From an uncultured Eubacteriales bacterium (GTDB taxonomy: Bacteria; Bacillota; Clostridia; Christensenellales; Aristaeellaceae), in NCBI GenBank assembly GCA_900542395.1, contig UQNM01000038.1, positions 1-23,078 of the forward strand: DNA of 23,078 nucleotides. The letters run 5' to 3'. The notes under the pieces are model-generated. The model searched no databases. It was not told where the DNA came from and worked only from the letters and a program-made list of their open reading frames with translations. This document shows, piece by piece, positions 7,118 through 14,935 of this stretch (within the stretch, counting starts at the first letter, position 1; every line of letters starts with the position of its first letter). Both the position numbers and the translations under genes were made by a program.

Positions 7118-8338
7118 ATGAACCCGATCAAAGGATGGCTGGCGGACGCGGAAAAGAGCCCGGACACGCGGCATGTGGATACCTGCGACGGCGTGCGCGC
7201 GCTGGCGATTTGCATTGTCGCGTGGTACCACATCTGGCAGCAGTCGTGGCTCTACCCGAATCTGACGGTTTTCGGCAGGGAGATCAGCTTTGACCCGCTG
7301 GTGCGCTCCGGGTATATCTGGGTGGATATGATGATCCTCATCAGCGGCTTCTGCCTGTATCTGCCGTGGGCGCGGCTGGGCGAAGGGGAAAAGGGGCAGA
7401 GCCCGGCGGCGTTTTATGAAAAGCGGCTGGCGCGCGTGCATCCGTCCTATCTGCTGACGATTGCCGTGATGCTTGGCGTGGCGCTGGCGACGCGGGCTTA
7501 CGGCGGCAATCGCTCGTTTATGCTGCGCGACGTGGCAAGCCACCTGACCTACACGCAGATGTTTGCCTACGATACCTATTACGCCACCAACCTCGGCGGT
7601 TCGCTGTGGACGCTGGCGCTGGAAATGCAGCTCTATCTGATTTTTCCACTGCTGGCGCGCGCGTTTCGGCGGCAGCCGGCGGCGACATTCGCTGCCATGA
7701 TGGGGATTGCGCTGGCGACGCGGGGATATATCGCCGCGACGTACCCAGACGTGAGCCTGTATTTCAATCAGCTTCCGGCGTATCTGGATACGTTCGCGCT
7801 GGGCATGGCGGCGGCGCTCGCGCATGTGCGCCTCTCGCGGGTGAAGCACGGCGCGGCGATGCGCCTTGTGTGCAGCGCGGCGACGGCTGCGGCGCTTTGG
7901 CTGCTCTGGCGCACGGCCAGGGTGCAGGCGGGCTGCGCGACGACGGAGGCCATTCGGCTGGGGCAGATGAACCGCAGACTGGCGATGGGACTGCTGGGGG
8001 CAATGCTGCTGGTGGCCAGCGCCAACGCGGGCTGGGTTGTGCGGCATATCCTATCCAACCCCGTGACGCGGTTTGTTTCATCGGTGTCGATGCAGTTTTA
8101 TATCTGGCATCAGACGCTGGCGGTCTGGCTGCTCAGGGCGCGGATCATCCCGAGCGTATCCGCCACCCCCAATTACGACGGCGAGCTGCTCTGGCAGAAG
8201 CGGTATACCTTCGTGTGCTTCGCCGCCGCGCTGCTGCTGGCGGCGCTGCTGACGTATGGCTTTGAGCGCCCCGTTTCGCGGCGGCTGCTGGAGAAAAACC
8301 TGCTTGGGAAAACGGGAAAAAAGCAAAAAAGGGCTTGA
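7118..8338 (+). CDS. Acyltransferase 3 family membrane protein (OafA/YrhL type)
   Basis: The product is 406 residues with about ten hydrophobic segments. The N-terminus has the family signature DTCDGVRALAICIVAWYHIW, in which H38 is the conserved catalytic histidine, followed by LISGFCLYLPWARL. These integral membrane enzymes move acetyl or other acyl groups onto extracellular polysaccharide, peptidoglycan or teichoic acid. The basic tail after the last span (KNLLGKTGKKQKRA) would be cytoplasmic. It starts 10 bases after the NusG-II gene behind a GAGGAGG site. It is the last gene of the operon, and its TGA lies inside the -35 box of the infC promoter. The acceptor cannot be told from sequence; a cell-wall or spore polymer is plausible given the operon. 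Confidence 0.9.
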   Translation: MNPIKGWLADAEKSPDTRHVDTCDGVRALAICIVAWYHIWQQSWLYPNLTVFGREISFDPLVRSGYIWVDMMILISGFCLYLPWARLGEGEKGQSPAAFYEKRLARVHPSYLLTIAVMLGVALATRAYGGNRSFMLRDVASHLTYTQMFAYDTYYATNLGGSLWTLALEMQLYLIFPLLARAFRRQPAATFAAMMGIALATRGYIAATYPDVSLYFNQLPAYLDTFALGMAAALAHVRLSRVKHGAAMRLVCSAATAAALWLLWRTARVQAGCATTEAIRLGQMNRRLAMGLLGAMLLVASANAGWVVRHILSNPVTRFVSSVSMQFYIWHQTLAVWLLRARIIPSVSATPNYDGELLWQKRYTFVCFAAALLLAALLTYGFERPVSRRLLEKNLLGKTGKKQKRA

Positions 8339-8363
8339 CAGAAACGCGGGAATGGGGTATACT
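8335..8363 (+). promoter_or_regulatory. Strong housekeeping promoter of infC-rpmI-rplT
   Basis: TTGACA (8335-8340) and TATACT (8358-8363) are separated by exactly 17 bases, a near-perfect sigma-A promoter. Transcription should start near 8370. The -35 box overlaps the TGA of the acyltransferase gene, so no spacer separates the two transcription units. Confidence 0.9.
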
Positions 8364-8369
8364 CTTCAG

Positions 8370-8521
8370 GTAACGAAGTAGAAGCCTGCCCGCTTCTCGC
8401 CCGGCGCGAACAGCAGCCGCGGCACATTGGCGCTTTTCGCTATGCAGAGAGCGGGCATGCTTGCCCGCTCTTTTTTTGCGCAGATGCGCAAGAGATTTTA
8501 TGGAGGTGTATCGCAAACAAC
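8370..8521 (+). promoter_or_regulatory. infC operon leader with attenuator, L20-leader-like
   Basis: The leader contains three competing structures. P1 pairs AGAAGC (8380-8385) with GCTTCT (8392-8397). An antiterminator pairs TGCCCGCTTCTC (8387-8398) with GAGAGCGGGCA (8447-8457), giving 11 pairs with one bulged T. The terminator is at 8448-8477. P1 and the antiterminator exclude each other, as do antiterminator and terminator. In Bacillus subtilis, ribosomal protein L20 represses this same operon by stabilising premature termination in such a leader. Assignment to that class rests on gene order and fold, not on a covariance search. Confidence 0.75.
8448..8477 (+). terminator. Attenuator terminator in the infC leader
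   Basis: GAGCGGGCA (8449-8457) pairs with TGCCCGCTC (8462-8470) around a TGCT loop; A8448 and T8471 add a tenth pair. Seven T follow (8471-8477). It would also stop transcripts reading through from the upstream 969-8338 operon, which has no other terminator. Confidence 0.9.
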
Positions 8522-9061
8522 ATGGCTGATCTGATGATGAACGAGGAAATCCGCGACCGCGAGGTGCGTGTCATCGACCAGAACGGTGAACAGCTCGGTG
8601 TGCAGCCGATCCGCAAGGCGCTTGAGCTGGCCGAGGAGGCGGGGCTTGATCTGGTGAAGATTGTTCCTACCGCCAAACCGCCGGTCTGCAAACTGATGGA
8701 CTATGATAAGTACCGTTACGAGCAGGCCAAGAAGGAGCGCGAGATCCGCAGAAATCAAAAGGTCGTCTCCATCAAGGAGGTGCAGCTCTCCGCCACGATC
8801 GAGGAAAACGATATCCAGACCAAGGCGAAGGCGGCTGTCAAGTTCCTTCAGGGCGGAGATAAGGTCAAGGTTTCGATCCGCTTCCGCGGCAGGCAGATCA
8901 CCCATCAGGAGATCGGCCTGGCGGTGATGCAGGATTTCGTCACGCGGGTCAAGGACGTGGCCATCGTGGAACGCAAGCCCCTCGTCGAGGGACGCCACAT
9001 GATCATGATTCTGGCTCCGAAGGACCCCAGCAAAGAAGCCAAGCAGGCTCCGAAAGAATAA
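8522..9061 (+). CDS. infC: Translation initiation factor IF-3
   Basis: The product is 179 residues, close to the usual length. It starts MADLMMNEEIRDREVRVID, then QLGVQPIRKALELAEEAGLDLVKI and PPVCKLMDYDKYRYEQAKK, the hallmark IF-3 N-domain and linker. The C-domain includes KVKVSIRFRGRQITHQEIG. IF-3 binds the 30S subunit, discriminates start codons and prevents premature subunit joining. The only strong ribosome binding site, GGAGGTG (8502-8508), lies unusually far from ATG 8522. An in-frame ATC at 8510 would be too near. Regulation is by the leader described at 8370-8521, and rpmI and rplT follow in the universal order. Confidence 0.98.
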   Translation: MADLMMNEEIRDREVRVIDQNGEQLGVQPIRKALELAEEAGLDLVKIVPTAKPPVCKLMDYDKYRYEQAKKEREIRRNQKVVSIKEVQLSATIEENDIQTKAKAAVKFLQGGDKVKVSIRFRGRQITHQEIGLAVMQDFVTRVKDVAIVERKPLVEGRHMIMILAPKDPSKEAKQAPKE

Positions 9062-9086
9062 AGATCCGGAGAGGAGGATTCCCCTT

Positions 9087-9284
9087 ATGCCTAAGCAGAA
9101 AACTCATCGCGGCGCCGCCAAGCGCCTCGCCCTGACCAAGAACGGTCTCGTTAAGCGCGCCAAGGCCTTCAAGCGTCACATCCTCAACAAGAAGACCCGT
9201 AAGACCAAGCGCAACCTGCGTCGTACTGCGTATGTCTCCCAGAGCTACGCGGGCACGATGAAGAAGCTCATCCCGTACAAGTAA
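9087..9284 (+). CDS. rpmI: 50S ribosomal protein L35
   Basis: The product is 65 residues, typical for bL35, and very basic. It begins MPKQKTHRGAAKRLALTKNG and contains the RRTAYVSQSYAGTMKKLIPY ending. It lies 25 bases after infC and is preceded by GGAGAGGAGGA. It is part of the large subunit and is co-transcribed between infC and rplT. Confidence 0.98.
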   Translation: MPKQKTHRGAAKRLALTKNGLVKRAKAFKRHILNKKTRKTKRNLRRTAYVSQSYAGTMKKLIPYK

Positions 9285-9312
9285 GCCCAGCCGGCAAGGA
9301 GGTTTTTGAACC

Positions 9313-9663
9313 ATGGCAAGAATCAAAGGGGCGGTTAATGCCCATAAGAAGCGCAGGAAGATCATGAAGCTGGCGAAGGGCTACTATGGCTCCAAGTCCA
9401 AGCAGTATCGTGCCGCGCAGGAGCAGGTTATGCGCTCCCTGCGTTACGCTTACATCGGCCGCAAGCTGCGTAAGCGTGACTTCCGTTCCCTGTGGATCGC
9501 CCGTATCAACGCCGCGACCCGCATCAACGGCATGTCCTACTCCAAGTTTATCTGCGGCCTGAAGAAGGCTGGCATTGATCTCAACCGCAAGGTGCTGGCC
9601 GATCTGGCCGTGAACGATGCGGCTGCGTTTGCCAAGCTCGTCGAGGTTGCCAAGAACGCGTAA
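9313..9663 (+). CDS. rplT: 50S ribosomal protein L20
   Basis: The product is 116 residues, the standard bL20 length. It begins MARIKGAVNAHKKRRKIMKLAKGYYG-type sequence and contains RKLRKRDFRSLWIARINAA and the conserved C-terminal LNRKVLADLAVND. It starts behind AAGGAGG with good spacing. It binds 23S rRNA early in 50S assembly and, in Bacillus, represses its own operon through the infC leader. That role is expected here because a matching leader is present. Confidence 0.98.
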   Translation: MARIKGAVNAHKKRRKIMKLAKGYYGSKSKQYRAAQEQVMRSLRYAYIGRKLRKRDFRSLWIARINAATRINGMSYSKFICGLKKAGIDLNRKVLADLAVNDAAAFAKLVEVAKNA

Positions 9664-9676
9664 GTTTCGCGCTTTG

Positions 9677-9707
9677 AGAGAATCGGTGTTCGCCGGTTCT
9701 CTTTTTT
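9677..9707 (+). terminator. Terminator of infC-rpmI-rplT
   Basis: AGAGAATCGG (9677-9686) pairs with CCGGTTCTCT (9693-9702), including one T-G wobble, and a T-run extends to 9707. It lies 13 bases after the rplT stop codon. Confidence 0.9.
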
Positions 9708-9749
9708 CAACTCGGCGCGGGCATATCAAAACACAAAGGAGCGGAAGGC

Positions 9750-11486
9750 ATGGAAATCCTTTGCAGGGCGGTCTTTGTGCCGCTGGCGGTTGTGCTGCTG
9801 GTTCTGGCGTTTCACGACGGCGCGCGCGAGCGCGTGCTGAATCTTCGCGGAATCGCGCGGCTTGAACGGAGACTGACGCTTTCAAACAAGGGGTATTGGG
9901 TGGCGTTCGGCCTGCTTTTGGCGGTCGGCGCGTTCGTCCGCTGCTATCGCTTTCTGGAACTGCCGATGGGGCAGAATCAGGATGGCTCGATGGCGGCGGT
10001 GGAGGCGCTCTGTCTGGCCGACAACGGAACGGATCAATACGGCACGAGCTGGCCGACGTATTTTGAGGCGTGGGGCTATTCGCAGATGTCCACGCTGTAT
10101 TCGTATCTGCTCATTCCGTTCGTCAAGCTCTTTGGGCTGAGCAAGTTCACGCTGCGCTTTCCGATGCTGCTGATGGGGCTGCTGACGCTGCCGCTCATGT
10201 GGGACGTGGCGCGGCGCATCGGCGGCAGGGGCTTTGCGCTGACGGCGCTGTTCCTGCTGGCGCTGAACCCGTGGCACATGGTTTTGAGCCGCTGGGCGCT
10301 GGAGGCGAATATGCTGCCGCACGTGGTGCTGCTGGCGGCGGAGCTGCTGCTGATCGGCACACACAGGCGATGGGCGCTCTATCTGTCGATGGTCGTCTTT
10401 GGCCTCGCGCCGTATGCTTACGGCCTCGCGGCGGTTTCCGTGCCCTGCATCCTGCTGCCCATGGCCATTTTCCTGACGGCGCGCAAAAAGGTGAAGCCGC
10501 TGGATTTGGCGGTGTGCGTCGCCATTTTCGCGGCGGTTTCCGGGCCGTATTATGTGACCATGGTGATCAACGCCTTTGGGCTGGAAACGATGACGCTTGG
10601 CAAGATGACCATGCCGCGCTTTGAAAAATCCCAGCGTGCCAACGATATTTCGCTCGGTTCACCGAATCCGTATCTGAGCATGGCACAGAAGCTCAAGGAT
10701 TTCCTGCCCACCGCCATCGGCTATTATCCGGCGGGAGGTTACAGCGGCATCGCATGGGCCGATACGATGTATCCCTTCGTCATTCCGGCGGCGCTGTACG
10801 GCTGGTACAGGCTCTGCCGCGACCGCAGGCGGCTGGCGCTCCGGGGGAGCGAGGAACCGCTGCGCGACGGCGGAATGTTGATTTTGATTTGGATGTTCGC
10901 CGCCATCATCAACACAACGATGGTCGGCGCGGTGGTCAACCGCAACAACATTCTGTATTATCCGTGGATCCTCTGCGCGGCGTATGCGCTTTGGCAGATG
11001 GGCAGGCGGCTGCGCACGGCGCTGGCCGCGATGGTCGTGATGATCGCAATCGGTTTTGCGGGCGCGTGCGGCGTGTATTTCACCGACGCGGATTATCAGA
11101 CGGAGACGGCCAACAATTTCTATTACGGCTTGCAGGATGCGCTGCGAGAGGCGTGGGATTGGGACTGCGACCGCTACTACCTGACCACGATGTCGCGCAA
11201 CGACGGCGAAAAGACCATGACGACGCAGGTGATGTTTGCGCACCGGATTGACCATGCCATGCGTTCGGAGGAGGAAGAGCTGCGCGGCAGCGACGGGCAG
11301 CCCAACGGCTGGTATTTTACCGAGCGATATGTCTTCCAGGATTTCAAGGATTTCACGCCCGACCCGACGGAATGTGCGGTCTATATCGTCCGGCAGAACG
11401 AGAAGGCGCTGTTTGACGAGGCGGATTATCTGATTACCGATTTCGGCAACTTTGCGGCGGTCTATCCGAGATACTGGGCGGAGTGA
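9750..11486 (+). CDS. Polytopic GT39/GT83-like membrane glycosyltransferase
   Basis: The product is 578 residues with about eleven hydrophobic segments in the first 430 and a soluble C-terminal part (about 440-578). The order is that of ArnT/PMT-type GT-C enzymes: a first span, then an outer loop LPMGQNQDGSMAAVEAL in which D78 sits where the catalytic Asp is expected, then FTLRFPMLLMGLLTLPLMWDVARRIGG. That last segment is typical of the PMT_2-like fold. Such enzymes take sugars from polyprenyl-phosphate on the outer face and attach them to proteins, lipids or wall polymers. It starts behind AAAGGAG and is followed 10 bases later by a paralogue. Donor and acceptor are unknown. Confidence 0.8.
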   Translation: MEILCRAVFVPLAVVLLVLAFHDGARERVLNLRGIARLERRLTLSNKGYWVAFGLLLAVGAFVRCYRFLELPMGQNQDGSMAAVEALCLADNGTDQYGTSWPTYFEAWGYSQMSTLYSYLLIPFVKLFGLSKFTLRFPMLLMGLLTLPLMWDVARRIGGRGFALTALFLLALNPWHMVLSRWALEANMLPHVVLLAAELLLIGTHRRWALYLSMVVFGLAPYAYGLAAVSVPCILLPMAIFLTARKKVKPLDLAVCVAIFAAVSGPYYVTMVINAFGLETMTLGKMTMPRFEKSQRANDISLGSPNPYLSMAQKLKDFLPTAIGYYPAGGYSGIAWADTMYPFVIPAALYGWYRLCRDRRRLALRGSEEPLRDGGMLILIWMFAAIINTTMVGAVVNRNNILYYPWILCAAYALWQMGRRLRTALAAMVVMIAIGFAGACGVYFTDADYQTETANNFYYGLQDALREAWDWDCDRYYLTTMSRNDGEKTMTTQVMFAHRIDHAMRSEEEELRGSDGQPNGWYFTERYVFQDFKDFTPDPTECAVYIVRQNEKALFDEADYLITDFGNFAAVYPRYWAE

Positions 11487-11496
11487 GGGAAAAGCG

Positions 11497-13170
11497 ATGT
11501 TTACGATGGATTCTTTGGTATTTCTGGCGATTGCCGTCGCGATTCTCTTTGCCGCCGTCCAGCGCGGGGGCGACGGGGCGCGGACGATGAGCGAAAAGAC
11601 GCACCGCGCGATCTGCGGGGCGGCGATTGCCGCGGGTGTGCTCGTTCGGCTGGCGAGGCTGACGAGCCTGCCCGCCGGAATCAGCGCGGAGGAGGCGCTT
11701 GTCGGCGTGCAGGCCAAGGCGCTCTGGCAGACGGGCGGCTTCCTCTTCGGGCAGGGGCTGACGACCCAGCTTTCCCAATGGTCGGGCGAGACGACCGGGC
11801 CGCTGCTGGCCGTGCTGACCGCGCCGTTTGTCGGTCTGTTCGGCATGAGCAAGCTGACGGTGCGGCTGCCGCTCGCGCTGCTCTCCTGCGCGGCGATGCC
11901 TGCGGCCTACGGGCTGGGCGAGGCGCTTTCCGGCAGGCGCGCGGCGCGCTGGATGCTGACGATTGCCGCGCTCTGCCCGATTTTCGTGCTGGAAGCGCGG
12001 ATGACCTGCGGCTCGTGCGCGGCGCTGTACCTGCTGCCGATTGCGCTGTGCCTGATTGCGCGCGGCGTGACCAAACCGGCGGCGCTCTATCCGGGCATGA
12101 TCGTGCTGGCGCTGACGGCTTACGCGCAGGATATGTATTTCTTCATCGCTCCGGCGGCGATTCTGGCCTGCGCGATCATCGCGCTGATTTTCGGCAGGAG
12201 GAAGCGGCATGCGGCGATTGCCGGCGCGATCGGCCTGCTGCTGTGCGTGCCCGCCATGCTGACGGCGTTTGTCAACCTGACGGGCGCGGAGGGCATGACG
12301 CTCCTCGGCCTGATTCGGGTTCCGCGGCTTGAGGGCTTTGAAAAGGCCTTTATGGCGGAAAATCGATCCGTGGGCGACAAGCTCTGGGCGGTGCTGATCG
12401 GCGGCGTATTTCAGGTGCTGCGGCATGAAAACATCCATCAGGCGATGTATACCCCGGACGGCATGCTGGCGCTGTTCATGTTCAGCCTGCCGCTGATGGT
12501 GTTGGGCGCGCTGGCGCTGTTTGCGCGCTGGACGGACGGCCGCCGCGTGGCGCGGGAGAAGGCGGCCGCGCGCGCCATGGTTGCGGCGACGTGCGCGGTG
12601 ACGCTGGCGGCGCTGGTGATGTTCGGCAGCATTGGCACGCTGGATATGAGCGGCACAACCGGGCTGTTTGACCATTCCGCGCTGATTCTCTTCGACGCGG
12701 TGCTGATGGCCGCCGGACTTTGCACGATTGAGCGCAAAAACCTCAAGTGCGCGGCGGCGATGGGCGCGCTGATGGCCGTCAATTTCGCGTGGCTGGCGGT
12801 GCAGCTGTTCGGCGGAAACTATCAGGCCAACGCGAACGTGTATTTTCCGGGATTTGAGCAAATGGCCGCCCGCGCTGCGGAAATTCAGGCCGAAACGGGT
12901 GAAAAGATCAACGTGACCGGCAACATCTACCCGCATATTCAGCCGAGCGGAGGCGCGGAAATGATGTTCCTCTACGCGACGGACGCGGATATGCGGACGG
13001 CGGAGGCCGAGCGCGGCACGCGATACGAAACGATCTACGTTTCGGAGGATATGCAGCCGGAAGCGGACAAAATCTACCTCGCGAGGGCAAACGAAATCTC
13101 GAATTGGGATTTGGAAGGCTTTGACTATGAGGAGAGCGAGGGCTACGTGCTGATCTATCCGGCGCGATAA
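11497..13170 (+). CDS. Second polytopic GT39-like membrane protein, paralogue of its neighbour
   Basis: The product is 557 residues with the same layout as the protein encoded at 9750-11486: an outer loop after the second hydrophobic segment, then GLFGMSKLTVRLPLALLSCAAM, matching GLSKFTLRFPMLLMG of the first, several membrane spans, and a soluble C-terminus (about 440-557). The loop reads AGISAEEALVGVQAKAL, with E65/E66 where the first protein has D78. The catalytic acid may therefore be Glu or the protein may be a non-catalytic partner. ATG 11497 is chosen over an earlier in-frame ATG at 11452, because that one overlaps the previous gene and lacks a site; AGGGA precedes 11497. It ends at a strong bidirectional terminator. 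Confidence 0.75.
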   Translation: MFTMDSLVFLAIAVAILFAAVQRGGDGARTMSEKTHRAICGAAIAAGVLVRLARLTSLPAGISAEEALVGVQAKALWQTGGFLFGQGLTTQLSQWSGETTGPLLAVLTAPFVGLFGMSKLTVRLPLALLSCAAMPAAYGLGEALSGRRAARWMLTIAALCPIFVLEARMTCGSCAALYLLPIALCLIARGVTKPAALYPGMIVLALTAYAQDMYFFIAPAAILACAIIALIFGRRKRHAAIAGAIGLLLCVPAMLTAFVNLTGAEGMTLLGLIRVPRLEGFEKAFMAENRSVGDKLWAVLIGGVFQVLRHENIHQAMYTPDGMLALFMFSLPLMVLGALALFARWTDGRRVAREKAAARAMVAATCAVTLAALVMFGSIGTLDMSGTTGLFDHSALILFDAVLMAAGLCTIERKNLKCAAAMGALMAVNFAWLAVQLFGGNYQANANVYFPGFEQMAARAAEIQAETGEKINVTGNIYPHIQPSGGAEMMFLYATDADMRTAEAERGTRYETIYVSEDMQPEADKIYLARANEISNWDLEGFDYEESEGYVLIYPAR

Positions 13171-13175
13171 AAAGC

Positions 13176-13225
13176 GCATTGAAAAAGAATCCCGGCCGTG
13201 AAGGCCAGGGATTCTTTTTCAATGC
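13176..13225. terminator. Large bidirectional terminator between convergent genes
   Basis: An 18-bp perfect stem (13176-13193 with 13208-13225) continues into GGCC/GGCC (13194-13197 with 13203-13206) around a GTGAA loop, with one bulged A. The arms contain AAAAAG and CTTTTT, so a T-run follows a GC-rich inner stem on both strands. It serves the plus-strand gene ending at 13170 and the minus-strand gene ending at 13234. Confidence 0.93.
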
Positions 13226-13233
13226 GGAAAAGT

Positions 13234-14712
13234 TTATCGCAGATATTTCTTTTTAATCGGCTTGATCTTCGGCGCTTTGATGCGCTTTTTGCGATGCCTG
13301 CGGATGAAGCGAATCAGCCAGATCAGCGCAAGGAGAATCAGCCCCGGCGGCACGAGCAAATCCCACGAGAAGCGCGGCCACGGGTTTTCATCCTGCGCGG
13401 TGTAGGCCTCGATCTGCTCCAGCGTCAGCGGCGCGTCGGCGCGGGCGGCGATGGAGCGCGTGGCGACCAGCTCGTATTCGGCGACGCCCTTGTTTTCGGA
13501 ATAGAACGTGAGGATGCCCATCACGTCGCCGACGTTGATCGGGGCGCGGAATTCGCGCGTCCAGCGGATCGAGGAAACCTGACCGAAGTTTTCGCGGAGG
13601 AAATCAATGTTGTCCTTCCGGCCGACGATGGTCATGTCCTTGTCTTCGTCCACGGCGCGGATGCCCAGCGTCAATTCGCCGTGCTGGGCGTCGCTGGTGT
13701 CAAAGCCGGTGACGTCGATCACGCGCGGATCCTCGGCGTAGAGCGATTCCGGCGTGATGGATTCGATCTGCGTGAAACCGTATTCAAACAGGCGCTTGGT
13801 GTCCTCATAGCGGCGGGTATCGCCGTCGTAGAGCACCACGGAAATCAGGTCGATGCCGCCCTTGGTCGCCGAGCCGACGAAACAATAACCGGCAGCGAGC
13901 GTGTAGCCCGTTTTGACGCCGGTGGCGTAGCGATAATAGGAGGTTTCGTTTTCGGGGTTGAGGATCGCCGTGCTGCCGACGATGGTGCGCCGGGGATGAC
14001 CCGCCGCGCCGCTCTCCGTCTGTGTGGCGGGCATGTCGTAGGAGGTCTGGGAGACGATCGAGGCGAAGCGCTCGTCCTTCATGCAGGCCTGCGCGATGAC
14101 CGCCAGATCGCGCGCGGTGGTGTAGTGGTTTTCGTCGTGCACGCCGGACGGATTGGCGAAATGCGTGTTCGGCGAGCAGCCGAGCATCTGCGCCGTCTGG
14201 TTCATCAGGTCGGCGAAATTCTCAACGCTCCCGGCGAGGTATTCCGCGACGGCGTTGGCGGCCTCGTTGCCCGAACGGATCAGCATGACCGAAATCAGGT
14301 CGAGCATCGGCACCTGTTCCCCGGCGATGAGCGGGATGGTCTGGTAGGTCGGCGGAACGAGATCAACGGCGTTTTGCGACACCGTGACCACGTCGTTTTC
14401 CAGATCGGACATTTGCAGGGCGATATAGGCGGTCATAATCTTCGTCGTGGACGCGGGGAACATGATCTCGTCCGCGTTCTTTTCAAAGAGCACCTCGCCG
14501 GTGTCCGCCTCGATCAAAATGGCGCTGTGCGCGTAGAGCATGTCTTCGTCGAGAATATCCGGATGGTTCTTATCCCATGCGATGGCGTCCGGCGGGAGCG
14601 TCGGGGCGACGAAGCGCTCCGCCTCGATGGGCTGATCTTCGGCCAGCACGGGCGGAACGGCGGATATCAAAAGCGCTGCGCACAGCAGCAGCGCAAACAG
14701 GCGTTGGGGCAA
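13234..14712 (-). CDS. D-alanyl-D-alanine carboxypeptidase with C-terminal membrane anchor
   Basis: The product is 492 residues. It has a signal peptide (about 1-24, cleavage near VLA-ED) and the three S11 motifs STTK (88-91, nucleophile S88), SGN (147-149) and KTG (267-269, in GVKTGYTLAAGYC). A beta domain follows, then a C-terminal membrane span (about 450-468) and a strongly basic tail of Lys/Arg repeats. The true transmembrane end differs from the amphipathic helix of classical PBP5 and from the anchorless paralogue at 2075-3193. The start chosen is TTG at 14712, because GGAGGG lies six bases upstream of it; an earlier in-frame TTG at 14739 would place that site inside the gene. It trims the D-Ala of pentapeptide stems and is transcribed away from the two-component operon. 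Confidence 0.93.
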   Translation of the reverse strand: MPQRLFALLLCAALLISAVPPVLAEDQPIEAERFVAPTLPPDAIAWDKNHPDILDEDMLYAHSAILIEADTGEVLFEKNADEIMFPASTTKIMTAYIALQMSDLENDVVTVSQNAVDLVPPTYQTIPLIAGEQVPMLDLISVMLIRSGNEAANAVAEYLAGSVENFADLMNQTAQMLGCSPNTHFANPSGVHDENHYTTARDLAVIAQACMKDERFASIVSQTSYDMPATQTESGAAGHPRRTIVGSTAILNPENETSYYRYATGVKTGYTLAAGYCFVGSATKGGIDLISVVLYDGDTRRYEDTKRLFEYGFTQIESITPESLYAEDPRVIDVTGFDTSDAQHGELTLGIRAVDEDKDMTIVGRKDNIDFLRENFGQVSSIRWTREFRAPINVGDVMGILTFYSENKGVAEYELVATRSIAARADAPLTLEQIEAYTAQDENPWPRFSWDLLVPPGLILLALIWLIRFIRRHRKKRIKAPKIKPIKKKYLR

Positions 14713-14748
14713 AACATTCCCTCCATTTATTTGAAGCAATACACATTT

Positions 14749-14777
14749 ATGATACCACTTTTTTCTGAAAATGTACA
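14749..14777 (-). promoter_or_regulatory. Promoter of the anchored D,D-carboxypeptidase
   Basis: On the minus strand TGTACA (14777-14772) and TATCAT (14754-14749) are 17 bases apart. The start point would be near 14742, giving a leader of about 30 bases. The first copy of the 20-base repeat (14787-14806) lies just upstream of the -35 box. Confidence 0.6.
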
Positions 14778-14786
14778 GCGTTCGCG

Positions 14787-14806
14787 GCGGACAAATATTC
14801 GCCCGC
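14787..14806 (+). repeat. 20-base repeat, copy 1
   Basis: GCGGACAAATATTCGCCCGC occurs here and again at 14936-14955. It contains an AATATT palindrome and flanking GGCG/CGCC-like arms, so it resembles half of a REP-type palindromic element. Confidence 0.8.
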
Positions 14807-14836
14807 GCAGCTTGCCCACATAAGCAAACTTGGCTT

Positions 14837-14922
14837 GAATAGCAAAATCAAGAAATTCAGCTATTCTTTCATTTGCGGAAAGGACTATTCTCCCCCCTTC
14901 GGGGGGGGGAGAATAGCTTTTT
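14837..14922 (+). other. Nested hairpins in the 14713-15121 intergenic region
   Basis: GAATAGC (14837-14843) can pair with GCTATTC (14860-14866). Further on, CTATTCTCCCCCC (14885-14897) pairs perfectly with GGGGGGAGAATAG (14904-14916) and is followed by CTTTTTG, which looks like a plus-strand terminator. No plus-strand gene precedes it within 1.7 kb. The repeated GAATAGC and CTATTC blocks allow several mutually exclusive folds. It could be part of a small RNA, a decayed element or a spacer structure. Confidence 0.6.
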
Positions 14923-14935
14923 GTCCACAGTCTGG

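Noticed and set aside
3955..7233. A 1092-codon open frame on the minus strand
   Set aside because: It runs antisense across three plus-strand genes with convincing domains. Its product is Arg-, Ala- and Leu-rich without recognisable motifs, typical of high-GC shadow frames.
8510..8512. ATC as an alternative infC start
   Set aside because: It is only three bases past GGAGG, too close for efficient initiation; ATG 8522 also gives the usual IF-3 N-terminus.
13198..14823. A 541-codon plus-strand open frame over the carboxypeptidase gene
   Set aside because: The minus strand encodes all three S11 motifs, a signal peptide and an anchor. The plus-strand frame begins inside the terminator and has no family signal.
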